64,000 nucleotides of DNA from Haloarcula sebkhae (GCF_014647415.1 NZ_BMPD01000001.1:248001-312000), one strand, 5' to 3'; positions 8,591-18,164 are shown, counted from the first letter of the stretch. Notes: a model not told the origin generated them from the letters alone. Translations and numbers: made by a program.

Positions 8591-9442
8591 ATGATAAACG
8601 AGACCGTGCGGCAGATCGAGGAGATGGAAACACAGAGCTCCTCGATTGCCGCCGTGAAAGCCGCCAAGGCGCTCCGCGAACTGACAGACCGCGAGTGCCA
8701 CACGGTCGAGGACTTCCTCCGCGTCGTCGAGCGCAACAGCAGCGCACTCCAACGGGCGAACCGCTCGCATGCACCCCTGTATACCACACAGCAACGCATC
8801 GTGACGGATCTGAAAGACGCCGACCCCGACTCCGTCTCAGCGGCCAAGGAGCGATTGCTCGACACAATCGACGAGGTCGTCACGGAAATCGAGACCAGCA
8901 AGGACCGCGCGGCGGAGCGGGCGGCGACGCTCATCGACGACGGCGACGTGCTGGTGACACACGAGAACTCCTCGACGGTGATGGCGACGCTCATGGCGGC
9001 GCTGGACGACGGCAAGGAGTTTCACCTGTACGCGAGGGAGTCCCGGCCGCATTTCCTGGGCCGCCGGACAGCCCGCCAGCTGGCCGACCGCGACGGGGCC
9101 GACGTGACGCTCATCGTCGACGGTGCAGCGGGCCACTACCTCTCGGAAGCCGACCGCGTCTTCGTCGGCATGAACTGCCTCATCGACGACACGGTGTACA
9201 ATCGGATCGGGACGCTGCCGCTGGCCGCGACAGCCAACGAGATGGATGTTCCCGTGACCGTTGTCGGAACATCGTCGAAGTTCATCGGTAGCGGCTTCTC
9301 CTTCAGGAACACGTTCCGGCAGGGTTCGGACGTGATGCTCGAACCGCCGGAGGGGTTCGAAATCGGCAATCCGGGCTACGACGCGACCCCGACCCGCCTG
9401 CTCGATACAGTCGTCACGGAGGACGGCATCCTGCAGTTCTGA
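8591..9442 (+). CDS. eIF2B-alpha/ribose-1,5-bisphosphate isomerase-family protein
   Basis: A 283-residue member of the eIF2B alpha/beta/delta, MtnA and R15P isomerase superfamily. Typical family segments are an N-terminal helical domain, VLVTHENSSTVMATL, FHLYARESRPHFLGRRTA, VTLIVDGAAGHYLSEADRVF and GMNCLIDDTVYNRIGTLPLA. In archaea one branch is ribose-1,5-bisphosphate isomerase of the AMP degradation pathway and other branches are of unclear function. At 283 residues this one is shorter than the usual ~320-residue isomerase, so I keep the broad call. The longer frame starting at 8360 overlaps the preceding gene and is not supported. It converges with malQ, with 6 bp between the two stops. Confidence 0.8.
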   Translation: MINETVRQIEEMETQSSSIAAVKAAKALRELTDRECHTVEDFLRVVERNSSALQRANRSHAPLYTTQQRIVTDLKDADPDSVSAAKERLLDTIDEVVTEIETSKDRAAERAATLIDDGDVLVTHENSSTVMATLMAALDDGKEFHLYARESRPHFLGRRTARQLADRDGADVTLIVDGAAGHYLSEADRVFVGMNCLIDDTVYNRIGTLPLAATANEMDVPVTVVGTSSKFIGSGFSFRNTFRQGSDVMLEPPEGFEIGNPGYDATPTRLLDTVVTEDGILQF

Positions 9443-9448
9443 AGGGTC

Positions 9449-10939
9449 TTAGCGGATCGTCCTGTCGGTGACTTGGCGAAGTCGCTCGGCGATGTCGGCG
9501 TCGAGCGCTGCGTCGGTCACCCGCCACTGCCAGTTCCCGGTCGCCGTGCCGGGGACATTGAACCGGGCCTCACTACCGAGGCCGAGCAGGTCCTGCATGG
9601 TTGTCATCGCGACGACGGCGTTCGAGTTCCACACCGCCTCGATCAGGTCCCAGTTGATTTCCTCCCCGTCAGTGCCGAGGTTGTAGTGGAGGCAGTCGCG
9701 CTGGCGGTCCGACAGGCCGCGATAGTAGCCGACGATAGTGTCCGTGTCGTGGGTCGACGTGTAGCCGACGGCCGACTCCGGGTAGTGCATCGGCTGGTAC
9801 ATGTGCCCTTCTTCGCACCAGTCGGCGTACTGCGGAACGCGCATGCCGGGGAAGCCGAACTGGTCCCGGAGCGCGACGATGCTCTCGTCGAGAAAGCCCA
9901 GGTCCTCGACGAAAAACGGGAGGTCGCCGAGCCTGTCTCTGACCGTCTCGAAGAAGTGCGCGCCGGGGCCGTCGCGCCACTGCCCGGCGGCCGGGTCGTC
10001 CGCCGCTGCGGGAATCGACCAGAACTCGTCGAAGCCCTTGAAGTGGTCGATGCGGGCGATGTCGACGAGGTCGAACAGCCGCTCGAACCGGTCGACCCAC
10101 CAGCCGTAGTCGTTCGCACGGAGCGTCTCCCAGTCATAGACGGGATTCCCCCATCGCTGTCCGTCGTCGCCGGGATTCGGCGGAACGCCGGCCACTTCCG
10201 CAGGCTGGTGGTCGTCGTCGAGTCGGAACACCTCGGGATGCGCCCAGACGTCCGCCGAGTCGAGGCCAACGTAGATTGGCAGGTCGCCGACGAGGCCGAT
10301 ATCCCGCTCGGCCGCGTACTCGGCCAGCGCCCCCCACTGGCTGTCGAAACACCACTGGACGAACTTGTGGTAGCGGATGTCGTCGGCCAGTTCCTCCTGA
10401 TATCGCTCCATTGCCGCTGGCTCGCGCGTTCTGATGTCGTCCGGCCAGTCCATCCAGCCGGCATCGTCGAACTCGGCTTTCAGTGCCGTGAACAGCGCGT
10501 AGTCGTCCAGCCAGCCCGCCTCGCGCTCACAGAACTCGGCAAACGACTGCTGGTCTGCGTCGCTTGCGCTCTCGTCGAAGGCGGTGTACGCGTCTCGGAG
10601 TCGGGCCTTCTTGAACTCAGTCACGCGATCGTAGTTGACGTGCTCTTGCGAGAGGTCCTCCGGTGGTTCGATATCGCCCTCGGTTAGATACCCGCGGTCG
10701 ACAAGCTTGCGGAGGTCGATGAGCAGCGGGTTCCCGGCGAAAGCGGACGACGACTGGTACGGGGAGTTCCCGTGGATGCTCGCCGTGGGTCCGAAGGGGC
10801 AGAACTGCCACAGCGACTGGTCCGCCCGGTCGAGGAAGTCGACGAACGCCCGCGCACCGGAACCGAGGTCACCGATACCGTGTGGCCCCGGGAGCGACGT
10901 CAGGTGGAGGAACACGCCACTCTGCCGTTGGAATTGCAT
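9449..10939 (-). CDS. malQ: 4-alpha-glucanotransferase (amylomaltase)
   Basis: A 496-residue GH77 enzyme that moves alpha-1,4-glucan segments between maltodextrins, releasing glucose. Family hallmarks are the N-terminal LHLTSLPGPHGIGDLG, YQSSSAFAGNPLLIDL, the nucleophile segment ARIDHFKGFDEFW, the acid/base segment FFVEDLGFLDE and the third catalytic Asp in YTSTHDTDT. No signal peptide is present, so it acts in the cytoplasm. ATG 10939 starts the conserved N terminus; the upstream frame extension to 11029 is unlike the family. It is divergent from the GT4 gene and opens the alpha-glucan island. Together with the GH13 and GH15 genes it would turn over maltodextrins or glycogen. Confidence 0.93.
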   Translation of the reverse strand: MQFQRQSGVFLHLTSLPGPHGIGDLGSGARAFVDFLDRADQSLWQFCPFGPTASIHGNSPYQSSSAFAGNPLLIDLRKLVDRGYLTEGDIEPPEDLSQEHVNYDRVTEFKKARLRDAYTAFDESASDADQQSFAEFCEREAGWLDDYALFTALKAEFDDAGWMDWPDDIRTREPAAMERYQEELADDIRYHKFVQWCFDSQWGALAEYAAERDIGLVGDLPIYVGLDSADVWAHPEVFRLDDDHQPAEVAGVPPNPGDDGQRWGNPVYDWETLRANDYGWWVDRFERLFDLVDIARIDHFKGFDEFWSIPAAADDPAAGQWRDGPGAHFFETVRDRLGDLPFFVEDLGFLDESIVALRDQFGFPGMRVPQYADWCEEGHMYQPMHYPESAVGYTSTHDTDTIVGYYRGLSDRQRDCLHYNLGTDGEEINWDLIEAVWNSNAVVAMTTMQDLLGLGSEARFNVPGTATGNWQWRVTDAALDADIAERLRQVTDRTIR

Positions 10940-11030
10940 ACGCACCTGTTGCCCTGACAGGCATTTCAATGGGCGGGGTTGTTGACTGCTGTCGTGACCG
11001 CTTGTGGGTCCAGAGAGCGGCGCACGCAAA

Positions 11031-11040
11031 CATATATATT
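11031..11040 (+). promoter_or_regulatory. TATA box of the GT4 glycosyltransferase gene
   Basis: CATATATATT is centred about 25 nt above ATG 11060. It predicts transcription start at the ATG (leaderless) and decides the start against the longer frame beginning at 10979. Confidence 0.6.
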
Positions 11041-11059
11041 GTATCCATTTGATGCTACG

Positions 11060-12136
11060 ATGAGTGAGCCAGTAACAGAGATGCCACCGAACGTTCTGAT
11101 GCTTGGCTGGGGGTTCCCACCCAACATCACCGGCGGGCTTGATACCGCTATCGGGGAGCTGTTCGAACAGCTCGAACCGAGAGACGATGTCGAGTTCGAG
11201 CTGGTGTTACCCGCGGAGTACGCGCCGCCGGACCGCGACGGCATCCACGGCGTCTCGACGGGGAGCGGCGACATCATCACCCGCATCGGCCGGCTGGCCG
11301 GGGAGTTCGCCGACAAGGCGGCCGACGCGGACATCATCCACACGAACGATTGGTTCGGCTACAACCCCGGCTCGCGGGCCAAAGCGGACCACGACGTCGA
11401 GTGGATCTCGACGTTCCACTCGCTGTCGGCGGACCGTAACGTGACGCCGCCACAGCGGGAAGTCGAGACGGAACAGCGGGTCGCGAACCGCTCGGATCAC
11501 CTCGTCGCGGTGAGCAAGTTCACACAACGGCGGATCCGAGAACAGTACGACGCCGACTCGACGGTCATCTACAACGGGTTCTCGTCGGTAGAGCCGACGG
11601 GCCGGGACATCAAGGCGGAGCTCGGTATCGACGGGAAGATGCTGTTTTTCGTCGGCCGACACACCGACCAGAAGGGGCTGTCGTACCTGCTGTACGCGCT
11701 CTCGAAGCTCGGCCGGGACGACGTGAGTCTGGTGCTTGGCGGCTCGGGCCATCTCACCGAACAGCTCGAACGGTTCGCCGAGCTGCTGGGCGTCGAGGAT
11801 CGGGTCTACTTCCCGGGGTATCTCCCTCAGTCGGAGCTCGGGGACTACTACAACAGCGCCGACCTGTTCGTCTCGCCGTCGCTGGCGGAGCCGTTCGGCA
11901 TCACTATCGTCGAAGCGCTGTCGGTCGGGACGCGCGTCGTCGCCTGCGAGAGCGGGGCCGCGGAACTTCTCAACGAAGACTGTGTCATCGAGGTCGAACC
12001 CGATTCGGACTCTATCGCCGAGGGGATCGAGCACGCGCTATCGCTGTCGACACCCATCGAGTACGACGTTCGGACCTGGGGCGAAGTCGCTGACGAACAC
12101 GTCGAGTTCTACCACGAGGTTCTGAACGGGGCCTGA
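11060..12136 (+). CDS. GT4-family glycosyltransferase
   Basis: A 358-residue GT-B fold retaining glycosyltransferase. Visible parts are MLGWGFPPNITGGLDTA at the N terminus (donor/acceptor loop), STFHSLSADRN, the Rossmann start LFFVGRHTDQKGLSYLLYAL, LGGSGHLTEQLERF, and the EX7E-type signature EPFGITIVEALSVG. The N-terminal GGxxxA segment resembles glycogen/starch synthase-like and trehalose synthase-like enzymes. In this neighbourhood, with an NDP-sugar pyrophosphorylase and glucan hydrolases, a role in alpha-glucan or compatible-glycoside synthesis is likely, but this is inference. Its end is 10 bp from a convergent small gene. Confidence 0.85.
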   Translation: MSEPVTEMPPNVLMLGWGFPPNITGGLDTAIGELFEQLEPRDDVEFELVLPAEYAPPDRDGIHGVSTGSGDIITRIGRLAGEFADKAADADIIHTNDWFGYNPGSRAKADHDVEWISTFHSLSADRNVTPPQREVETEQRVANRSDHLVAVSKFTQRRIREQYDADSTVIYNGFSSVEPTGRDIKAELGIDGKMLFFVGRHTDQKGLSYLLYALSKLGRDDVSLVLGGSGHLTEQLERFAELLGVEDRVYFPGYLPQSELGDYYNSADLFVSPSLAEPFGITIVEALSVGTRVVACESGAAELLNEDCVIEVEPDSDSIAEGIEHALSLSTPIEYDVRTWGEVADEHVEFYHEVLNGA

Positions 12137-12146
12137 CCGGCCGCGA

Positions 12147-12476
12147 TCAGCGGAGGAAGCGAACGTCCGTGACCGGTTCCGGATGAACGATCAGGTAGCC
12201 GTCGGCGGTTGGCTCCAGTCCCGTGACGGACGTTGTGTCCGTCTGCGTCCGATACGGGCTGTCGGCGGTCCCGTCAGCCGACTGGTAGGGGCTGTCGTAG
12301 GGTGTCTGCCTGTCCTCCGGCGGCCGGTCGAAATCCTCCGGCGGCAGGTATATCTTCTCGCCCGATTTCGAGCGGACCACAACGGCCGTGTCGCGGTCGC
12401 CCGAGACGTCGATTCTGGTCCGGCCATCATCGATTGTCATTTCGAACGTGACTGGCTCCGTTTCTGTTTGTGCCAT
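12147..12476 (-). CDS. Conserved small haloarchaeal protein of unknown function
   Basis: A 109-residue acidic protein starting MAQTETEPVTFEMTIDDG. The first half looks like a small beta-rich domain (TRIDVSGDRDTAVVVRSKSG, EKIYLPPEDF). The middle is a proline-, tyrosine- and serine-rich linker (DSPYQSADGTADSPYRTQ) with two near-repeats of DSPYxSxD/T. The end is another beta-like strand set (GYLIVHPEPVTDVRFLR). It has no signal peptide, TM segment or metal motif. ATG 12476 is preferred to the frame start at 12521. Its place between the glycosyltransferase and the sugar nucleotidyltransferase suggests a link to the glucan island, but no function can be assigned. Confidence 0.65.
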   Translation of the reverse strand: MAQTETEPVTFEMTIDDGRTRIDVSGDRDTAVVVRSKSGEKIYLPPEDFDRPPEDRQTPYDSPYQSADGTADSPYRTQTDTTSVTGLEPTADGYLIVHPEPVTDVRFLR

Positions 12477-12604
12477 GTTGTCAGGTAGCTCTCGTACGGC
12501 GAGTAAACGACGCTGTGTCACTTAGTCCTTCGCCAGCGGTCCGGTGACCGAAGGCGGGCCGTACCGAATCCCACGCCCGAGCAGTCGCCCGGGTGAGCGA
12601 GCCA

Positions 12605-13549
12605 TCAGCGGTTGATGATGAGCGACCCTGACATGTTGTACCCTTCGACGTGGACGTCTTCACCGAGAATCGTTTCGTCGAGGTCGCAGTCGTTGACCTC
12701 AGCGTCCGGGAAGACGATGGTCCGGTCGAGGCTGCTGTCAGTCACTTCTGCGCCGGCCATCACGTGGACGGTGTCTCCGATCTCGGAGTTCTCGACGGTC
12801 GCGTCGGGGTGGATGAGCGACCCGCCGTCGAGTTTCCACTCGACGGTCTCGAAGTACGACTCGGGCGTCCCGATGTCGAACCAGACGTCGTCGAAGGTGA
12901 ACGCGGACACCGGTTCCTGCTGTTGCAGCCAGTCGATGTACCAGCCCGGTTCGTCGGGGTTGTTGTCGCCCGAGAGGTACTCCTCGAAGCGGAGCGAGTC
13001 GGCCGGGAAGGCGTAACAGGCAATCGACACGAGCGTGCTCTTGGGATGGTCCGGTTTCTCCTGAAAGTCGATGACACGGTCGCCATCGAGTTCGACGAGC
13101 CCGTAGGATTTGGCTTTCTCCCGCGAGCCTACGTCGTAGGCAGCAAGTGCCGGCCCGTCGCGCTCCTCGAAGAAGTCAAGGAACTCCGAGGGGTCGAAGC
13201 CGATGAGGTTGTCCCCGCCGATGACGAACAGGTCGTCGTCGATACCTTCGCGGTCGATCAGTTGTGCGAGCGCGCCGACGACGCCGAACTTCTCGTCTTC
13301 GTCAGCCGTACTCTCGACGGAGAGTTGGACTTTTTCATAGCCCATCTCGTCGATGTGGGCTTCGAACTCGTCGGCGAAGGCCTCGTTCGTGCTGAGGTAC
13401 GTCGTCCCGATTCGGTCGTCGTCTTCCAGTGACTGGAGAACGCCGTCGATGACGGTCGTTTCACCGACCGGGAGTAGCATTTTCGGCCGACGTCGCGTGA
13501 TCGGCCACAACCGTGTCGCGTAGCCGCCAGCTAAAACTATCGCGTCCAT
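12605..13549 (-). CDS. NDP-sugar pyrophosphorylase (sugar nucleotidyltransferase)
   Basis: A 314-residue enzyme joining a sugar-1-phosphate and an NTP to give an NDP-sugar. The N-terminal signature LAGGYATRLWPITRRRPKML carries the nucleotide-binding GGxxTR and the catalytic Lys. VIGGDNLIGFD is the metal/sugar loop, and EKPDHPKS is a further conserved segment. The last ~80 residues have hexapeptide-like repeats (HPDATVENSEIGDTVHVMAG) forming a left-handed beta-helix. The base and sugar are not readable. The likely partner is the GT4 enzyme 0.5 kb away, or the glucan pathway in general. The start ATG 13549 fits the family exactly. Confidence 0.88.
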   Translation of the reverse strand: MDAIVLAGGYATRLWPITRRRPKMLLPVGETTVIDGVLQSLEDDDRIGTTYLSTNEAFADEFEAHIDEMGYEKVQLSVESTADEDEKFGVVGALAQLIDREGIDDDLFVIGGDNLIGFDPSEFLDFFEERDGPALAAYDVGSREKAKSYGLVELDGDRVIDFQEKPDHPKSTLVSIACYAFPADSLRFEEYLSGDNNPDEPGWYIDWLQQQEPVSAFTFDDVWFDIGTPESYFETVEWKLDGGSLIHPDATVENSEIGDTVHVMAGAEVTDSSLDRTIVFPDAEVNDCDLDETILGEDVHVEGYNMSGSLIINR

Positions 13550-13599
13550 ATCCCACAGTCAGACCCGAATTATAAAGTGGTAACTACTTGTTGGATTTA

Positions 13600-16500
13600 C
13601 TATAAGTTTAGCTGCCAGACAGTTGTCCCGGCGGTGACCAGATCCTCGTCGTCCGCGGCGGCGACGATCACCTGGTTCTCACCGGGGTCGACGTCGACTG
13701 CGACCTCGAACTCCCGGTCCTCGACGGGGATGTACGTGATGTCGGCAGGGGTCTTGACGACGACACAGACGCCGGTCGTCTCGCCGGAGACGACCAGTTC
13801 GTTCCCGCGGAACTGCGTATCGACGCGGAGCGCTGGACTTCGGTCGGGCGTGTGCGCGCGCCGCTCCCGATAGCGGTCGTCGACGAACGCAGGCGTCTCG
13901 ACCGGCTCGCCGGCGCTGATGCCGTGGGCCAGCCGCACGTACTGGGCCATCGACCACGCCAGCGGCGTCGCCGAGCCGGTCCCTTCGGCGAACTCCCAGT
14001 CGTACTCGGTCGCGTGGCCCCGGTCCCAGATCTGTTCGGCGATCATCCGGCCCGAGTTCGCCACGTCCTGCATCATTCGGAGACCGTTCTCGGGCGGGAT
14101 GTCCGGGTCGTCACGATGGAGTTCGTACTCGGCGCGCTCGCCGGTGAGCAGTGGCCAGAGGCGACCCTTCCCCTTGTGTTCGACCGTCCACGGCGCGCCC
14201 TGATCGTCCCGGCCACGCTCACCGTAGCCGTCGCCGTTGTACCGGTAGAACCCGGGCGCGTACTCCGTGTCGACGCTGATGGTGTCGTCGACTTCGACGA
14301 GCGAGTTCCGGATAGTTTCGTCGTCGTCGGGCTTGATGCCCAGCCGGACGAGTTCGAGGAAGCCGCCGTCGATGATGTTGCGCTCGTCCAGCGTCGGACC
14401 GTCGTTGGCGAGCGTCCGGAGGTGGCCCATCTCGGGGTTGCCATCGAGCGTGATCCGCGTGTAGTAAGGCGTGTTGGTGTGGCGCTCGGTCCCGGTCTCG
14501 GTCGCGGTCCAGGCCTCGACGTTGTTCGCCCACTGGTCAGCCAGCGACAGCCAGACGAGCGCGTCGGCCTCGTGACCGGTGTCGAGGGCAAGCTTCGCCG
14601 CACATGCGAGCCCCGCGATTTCGGCCGCAATCGAGGACGGCGAGAAGCCCGCCTCCTCTTCCCAGCGTTCCTGTGCGGTCTCGGGGCCGTGGCGGACGAC
14701 GTACTCGGCCGACCGCCGGACGTTCTCGTAGCTGTACTCGACATCCTCGAAGTCGACGCCGCTCTCCGCGAGCCGGTAGGCCATCACCTGCGGGAACGAG
14801 ATGTTGTCCATCTGCTCGCCGCCCCAGCGGGTCGTCCCGTTGATGTAGGTGTTCTGTGGGATGAAGCCGGCCTCGTCCTGCTGGTACTGGTAGATGTACT
14901 CCAGCTGGTCCGTCGCGATATCTAGGGACCCGATGGCGTCGAACACGCTGAACACCTGATACAGGTCCCGGGACCAGACGAAGTTGTACCCGTAGCCCTT
15001 TGGCTCCTCGGCGTGGACGGCCTCGCCCCACGGCACTGACGGCGAGGCGATAGACGCCCCGTGGTAGGTCTTGTCCTCCACGGCCAGAAGCGTCATCAGC
15101 GCGGTTCTGTACTGGTTCGCCAGCGCTTCGTCGTCAGCGACCGAGTCCGGGAGCTGCTTGTCCGAAAGGAAGTCGCCCCAGCTGTCAGCGTACTCGGCAC
15201 TGACCGTCTCGTAGCCGCGGTCGAGCGCGCCGTCGGCTTCGCCCAGCGCGGCGGCGGTGTCAGCCTGTCGCGCGAAGCCGAGCGCAACCGTGTCGCTGAC
15301 TCTGGTCCCGGAGTCCAGCCGACCGATGAGGACGAGGTTCGTCCCGTCGATGGACTCAACCGGGTCCGGGAGATCACCGTCGGAGTACAGCCCGTCGAGG
15401 TGGTCGCTGCCGGCCGCACCGACGGTTGCCCAGTCGAAGCGCCCGGCCGCGGCCATCGCCACGGCGATGGAGTAGGCGTCGCCGTTCTCGTCGACGAGCA
15501 AGTCGTTGTCCGTCTGGTCGGTGTAGGCGCGGGGGTTCCGACCGACGAGGTGGTAGCTCCCGGGCTGACCGTATCTGATGGCACGGTCCTCGGTGACCGT
15601 GCTCGTGAGTGCGATGTCCGCGACGGAGAACACGTCGTATGATTTGCCGTCGTCGGCGCTGAAAGACACGTCGGCGACGATGGCGTCGTGTTCGGGGTCG
15701 GTCGCGTAGTCGACGGTGAGCGTCCACTCGTGGCCTTGGCCGTCGCCGGTCTCGGTGAAAACGTGGCGATAGAGCAGCGCCTCGTCGTCGACGGGTTCGA
15801 CGCGTCGCCTGACGCTGTCATCGGTCCGACGGTTCTCGCGGTGGGTCCGGACGGCGTAATCCGTCTCGTCCGTACACCGGACCAGGAAATCCAGCGTCCG
15901 CAGGTTCATCAGGTCGACCTGCGGGTAGCGGGCCTCCGTCAGCGCGCCCTCGGTGAGCGTGAACCAGACGCGCGAGGGGTCCTGCTCGTCGTGGTCGGCG
16001 ACGGTACCGACGCCGTACTTCTCCCCGGTCGTCCAGGTCGGGCGCTCGCTCGGCCCCTCAGTCCCGGCCGATGTCGTCGGGAGCGCGTTGAGTTCGCCCA
16101 GCCGTGCGGTCGCGTGAAGCCGCAACGCGTGGGACCAGCCAAGCGGCGTCGCGCTGTCGAGAGCGCCGTCGTCGAAGGCCTGTTCGGCGAGGTAGCCGGC
16201 GTCGGTCGTGAGCGGCCCGTCGTCCTCAAGCAGTTCGTACAGGTCGCTCGCACGGTCGAGGTAGGCGTCGCCGCCCTCGCCGCGGTCGTTCAGCATGTCG
16301 CCGACGCGGGCGGCGGCGAGTGCCCCCATCGCCGTCGTGACGGTCCAAATCTTCTCGCTGTCCTGGTGGCCGGTCCGCCAACGGTCGCCCTCGTAGCGGG
16401 CCAGTCCCGCGACCCGGCTCTCTGTGGGGTTTCGGAAGAGTGTGTCAAGCGTCGTACTCACGTGGTCTGCCAGCCGAGTGAGATGCTGATCAGTAAGCGC

Positions 16501-18135
16501 GGTCGACTCGACGCTGTCATACTCTTGCAGCGCATCTGCGAGATGGAGCCCCGCAGCATCGATACGGTGGTCCGGCGTGCCGTTCGTTAGCCCCACCACG
16601 TACACGCCCAGATCTTCGTCCCAGAGCGTCTCCAGCCCGTCGAGCAACCGATCGGCTGCCGCCAGACTCCGCTCGCAAACCGACTCGGCCATCGGGGCGC
16701 GAGCCACCGCGGCGAAGGCCTCGATGAACGTCGCAGTGGTGTGCGTGAACTGGCCGACCGAGTCCTCCCAGACGTTCTGACACGACTCGGGCAGGTCGTT
16801 GGCCGCGATGTCTTGGACGAGCGTATCGACGGCCGCCTCGATAGTCCCTCGAACCGTTGCCGTCAGTTCGGCGTCCATCTTACTGCGGTGCGTTCGCAGC
16901 AACGTCGCGAGGAAGGCGGTGACGGTCGCGGTCTGGTCGGCCTGATACTCCGGCGATTCGGCGTTGTGCTCGACTCTGGCGTTTGCCCAGCCCGGCGCGA
17001 TGTCCCCGGTATCGGCCCAGACGCGGTGGGGCCACCGCCCGTCGGAGAGCTGGCTGTCACAGAGGAATTCCGCGCTCTCGAGCAACATCTCCACGGTGTC
17101 GACATCGAGTCGGGACCCGGCTTCGAGCAGATGCCGGGAGACGGAGGCGTCGTCGCGGAACCAGACGTAGCCGTAGCCGCCGGAGTTCGAGTAGAACGGA
17201 TCGAACTCCGGGGCAGCGATGCGGCCGCCGGTCGGCGAGGACAGCAGGTCGAGCACCCGCAGGTCCATCCGTATCGAGTCCGAGCGTGGCATGGCTTCGA
17301 CCACGTCGATGCGCGTTCGCTCCCGTCCGGCCTGCCGGAGGTCGTCGGAGGTCGTGTGCTCCGTCACGCAGTCGGCGAGGTCGAGCAGTGCCGTCTCCCG
17401 GTCGACCTCGTCGTGATTCGAGAGCTGACTGACCAGCGTCGTGTCCTTGCTGCGTCCGGATCGGTCGAGTGGCGCGGTCACGAGGAAGTCGCCGGTGAGG
17501 CGGGTCTGGTCGCGTCGTTCGACCGGCTCCGACCGTGGGAACTCGATCGGGCTGTCCGCAAGTATCTCGGCGAGGCGTTCCGGTCGCTGCCCGGCGACGG
17601 CGTCCAGCCCGGTCGACGAGGCGAGGTAATCGTGCTCTCGCCGGTGGTACACTTCCAGCACCCGCGAGTCGTCGGGTCCGGCATCCTCGTGAATCAGCGA
17701 TCCGACGCCGCTGTCGCTGCTATCGGGGGCCAGCGTCACGAACGCCACGAGTTTGGCGTTCTGTGGAACCGCCCCGCGCATCGCGACGTGCGTGACGTGT
17801 GCCCGTCCCAGCGTCAGGTCGTACTGGTGGACCGTGAACGATCCCGCGTCGTACTCGGTCTCGACGAGCCGCGTCTCGCGGTAGTAGTGCTGTCGGATCG
17901 TCTCCAAGTCACTGAACCACCGTGTCTCGTCTCCAAGCATAACTCCGAGTCGGGAGCGGTCGATACCGGAGAGCCCGGAGAGCGAGTCGGAATAATCCTT
18001 CAGCGTGCCGTCTTCGCCGACGTGTACGAGTCGATCACCGTGCCCCGAGAAAGAGCCTGAAACAGTCCTGCGCTCCTCTGGAAAGCGCTCGTGACGAGTC
18101 CGCTTGTATTCGTTGAGCGCTGTCGAAAGCCGCAT
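13600..18135 (-). CDS. Double GH15 glucoamylase-like protein (1511 residues)
   Basis: Two GH15 units are fused. The C-terminal unit (about 690-1511) is complete. It starts with a glucodextranase-type N domain (VWFTLTEGALTEARYPQVD) and has NFVWSRDLYQVF near 1056, the general acid in WEEEAGFSPSS near 1158 and the general base in WPLLTGERAEYEL near 1330. A beta-sandwich tail ends the chain. The N-terminal unit (about 1-685) keeps GYVWFRDDASVSRHL near 327 and WEDSVGQFTHT near 458. At the expected base position near 598 it reads IWTVTTAMGALAA, so the Glu seems to be Met. GH15 enzymes release glucose or act on related alpha-glucosides. There is no signal peptide, so it is cytoplasmic. ATG 18135 is supported by a TATA box 25 nt above; two further in-frame ATGs (18141, 18144) are possible starts. 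Confidence 0.88.
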   Translation of the reverse strand: MRLSTALNEYKRTRHERFPEERRTVSGSFSGHGDRLVHVGEDGTLKDYSDSLSGLSGIDRSRLGVMLGDETRWFSDLETIRQHYYRETRLVETEYDAGSFTVHQYDLTLGRAHVTHVAMRGAVPQNAKLVAFVTLAPDSSDSGVGSLIHEDAGPDDSRVLEVYHRREHDYLASSTGLDAVAGQRPERLAEILADSPIEFPRSEPVERRDQTRLTGDFLVTAPLDRSGRSKDTTLVSQLSNHDEVDRETALLDLADCVTEHTTSDDLRQAGRERTRIDVVEAMPRSDSIRMDLRVLDLLSSPTGGRIAAPEFDPFYSNSGGYGYVWFRDDASVSRHLLEAGSRLDVDTVEMLLESAEFLCDSQLSDGRWPHRVWADTGDIAPGWANARVEHNAESPEYQADQTATVTAFLATLLRTHRSKMDAELTATVRGTIEAAVDTLVQDIAANDLPESCQNVWEDSVGQFTHTTATFIEAFAAVARAPMAESVCERSLAAADRLLDGLETLWDEDLGVYVVGLTNGTPDHRIDAAGLHLADALQEYDSVESTALTDQHLTRLADHVSTTLDTLFRNPTESRVAGLARYEGDRWRTGHQDSEKIWTVTTAMGALAAARVGDMLNDRGEGGDAYLDRASDLYELLEDDGPLTTDAGYLAEQAFDDGALDSATPLGWSHALRLHATARLGELNALPTTSAGTEGPSERPTWTTGEKYGVGTVADHDEQDPSRVWFTLTEGALTEARYPQVDLMNLRTLDFLVRCTDETDYAVRTHRENRRTDDSVRRRVEPVDDEALLYRHVFTETGDGQGHEWTLTVDYATDPEHDAIVADVSFSADDGKSYDVFSVADIALTSTVTEDRAIRYGQPGSYHLVGRNPRAYTDQTDNDLLVDENGDAYSIAVAMAAAGRFDWATVGAAGSDHLDGLYSDGDLPDPVESIDGTNLVLIGRLDSGTRVSDTVALGFARQADTAAALGEADGALDRGYETVSAEYADSWGDFLSDKQLPDSVADDEALANQYRTALMTLLAVEDKTYHGASIASPSVPWGEAVHAEEPKGYGYNFVWSRDLYQVFSVFDAIGSLDIATDQLEYIYQYQQDEAGFIPQNTYINGTTRWGGEQMDNISFPQVMAYRLAESGVDFEDVEYSYENVRRSAEYVVRHGPETAQERWEEEAGFSPSSIAAEIAGLACAAKLALDTGHEADALVWLSLADQWANNVEAWTATETGTERHTNTPYYTRITLDGNPEMGHLRTLANDGPTLDERNIIDGGFLELVRLGIKPDDDETIRNSLVEVDDTISVDTEYAPGFYRYNGDGYGERGRDDQGAPWTVEHKGKGRLWPLLTGERAEYELHRDDPDIPPENGLRMMQDVANSGRMIAEQIWDRGHATEYDWEFAEGTGSATPLAWSMAQYVRLAHGISAGEPVETPAFVDDRYRERRAHTPDRSPALRVDTQFRGNELVVSGETTGVCVVVKTPADITYIPVEDREFEVAVDVDPGENQVIVAAADDEDLVTAGTTVWQLNL

Positions 18136-18156
18136 ACACATCAAAGCAGACCAATC

Positions 18157-18164
18157 TCTATAAA
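18157..18164 (-). promoter_or_regulatory. TATA box of the double GH15 gene
   Basis: TTTATAGA on the minus strand is centred 25 nt above ATG 18135. It implies a leaderless mRNA and separates this transcript from the GH13 gene 125 bp upstream. Confidence 0.55.

Noticed and set aside
16741-18060. Long plus-strand open frame (439 codons) opposite the double GH15 gene
   Set aside because: It is a typical shadow of a GC-rich gene on the other strand. Its product is Arg/Val-rich with no family pattern, while the minus strand has clear GH15 motifs.
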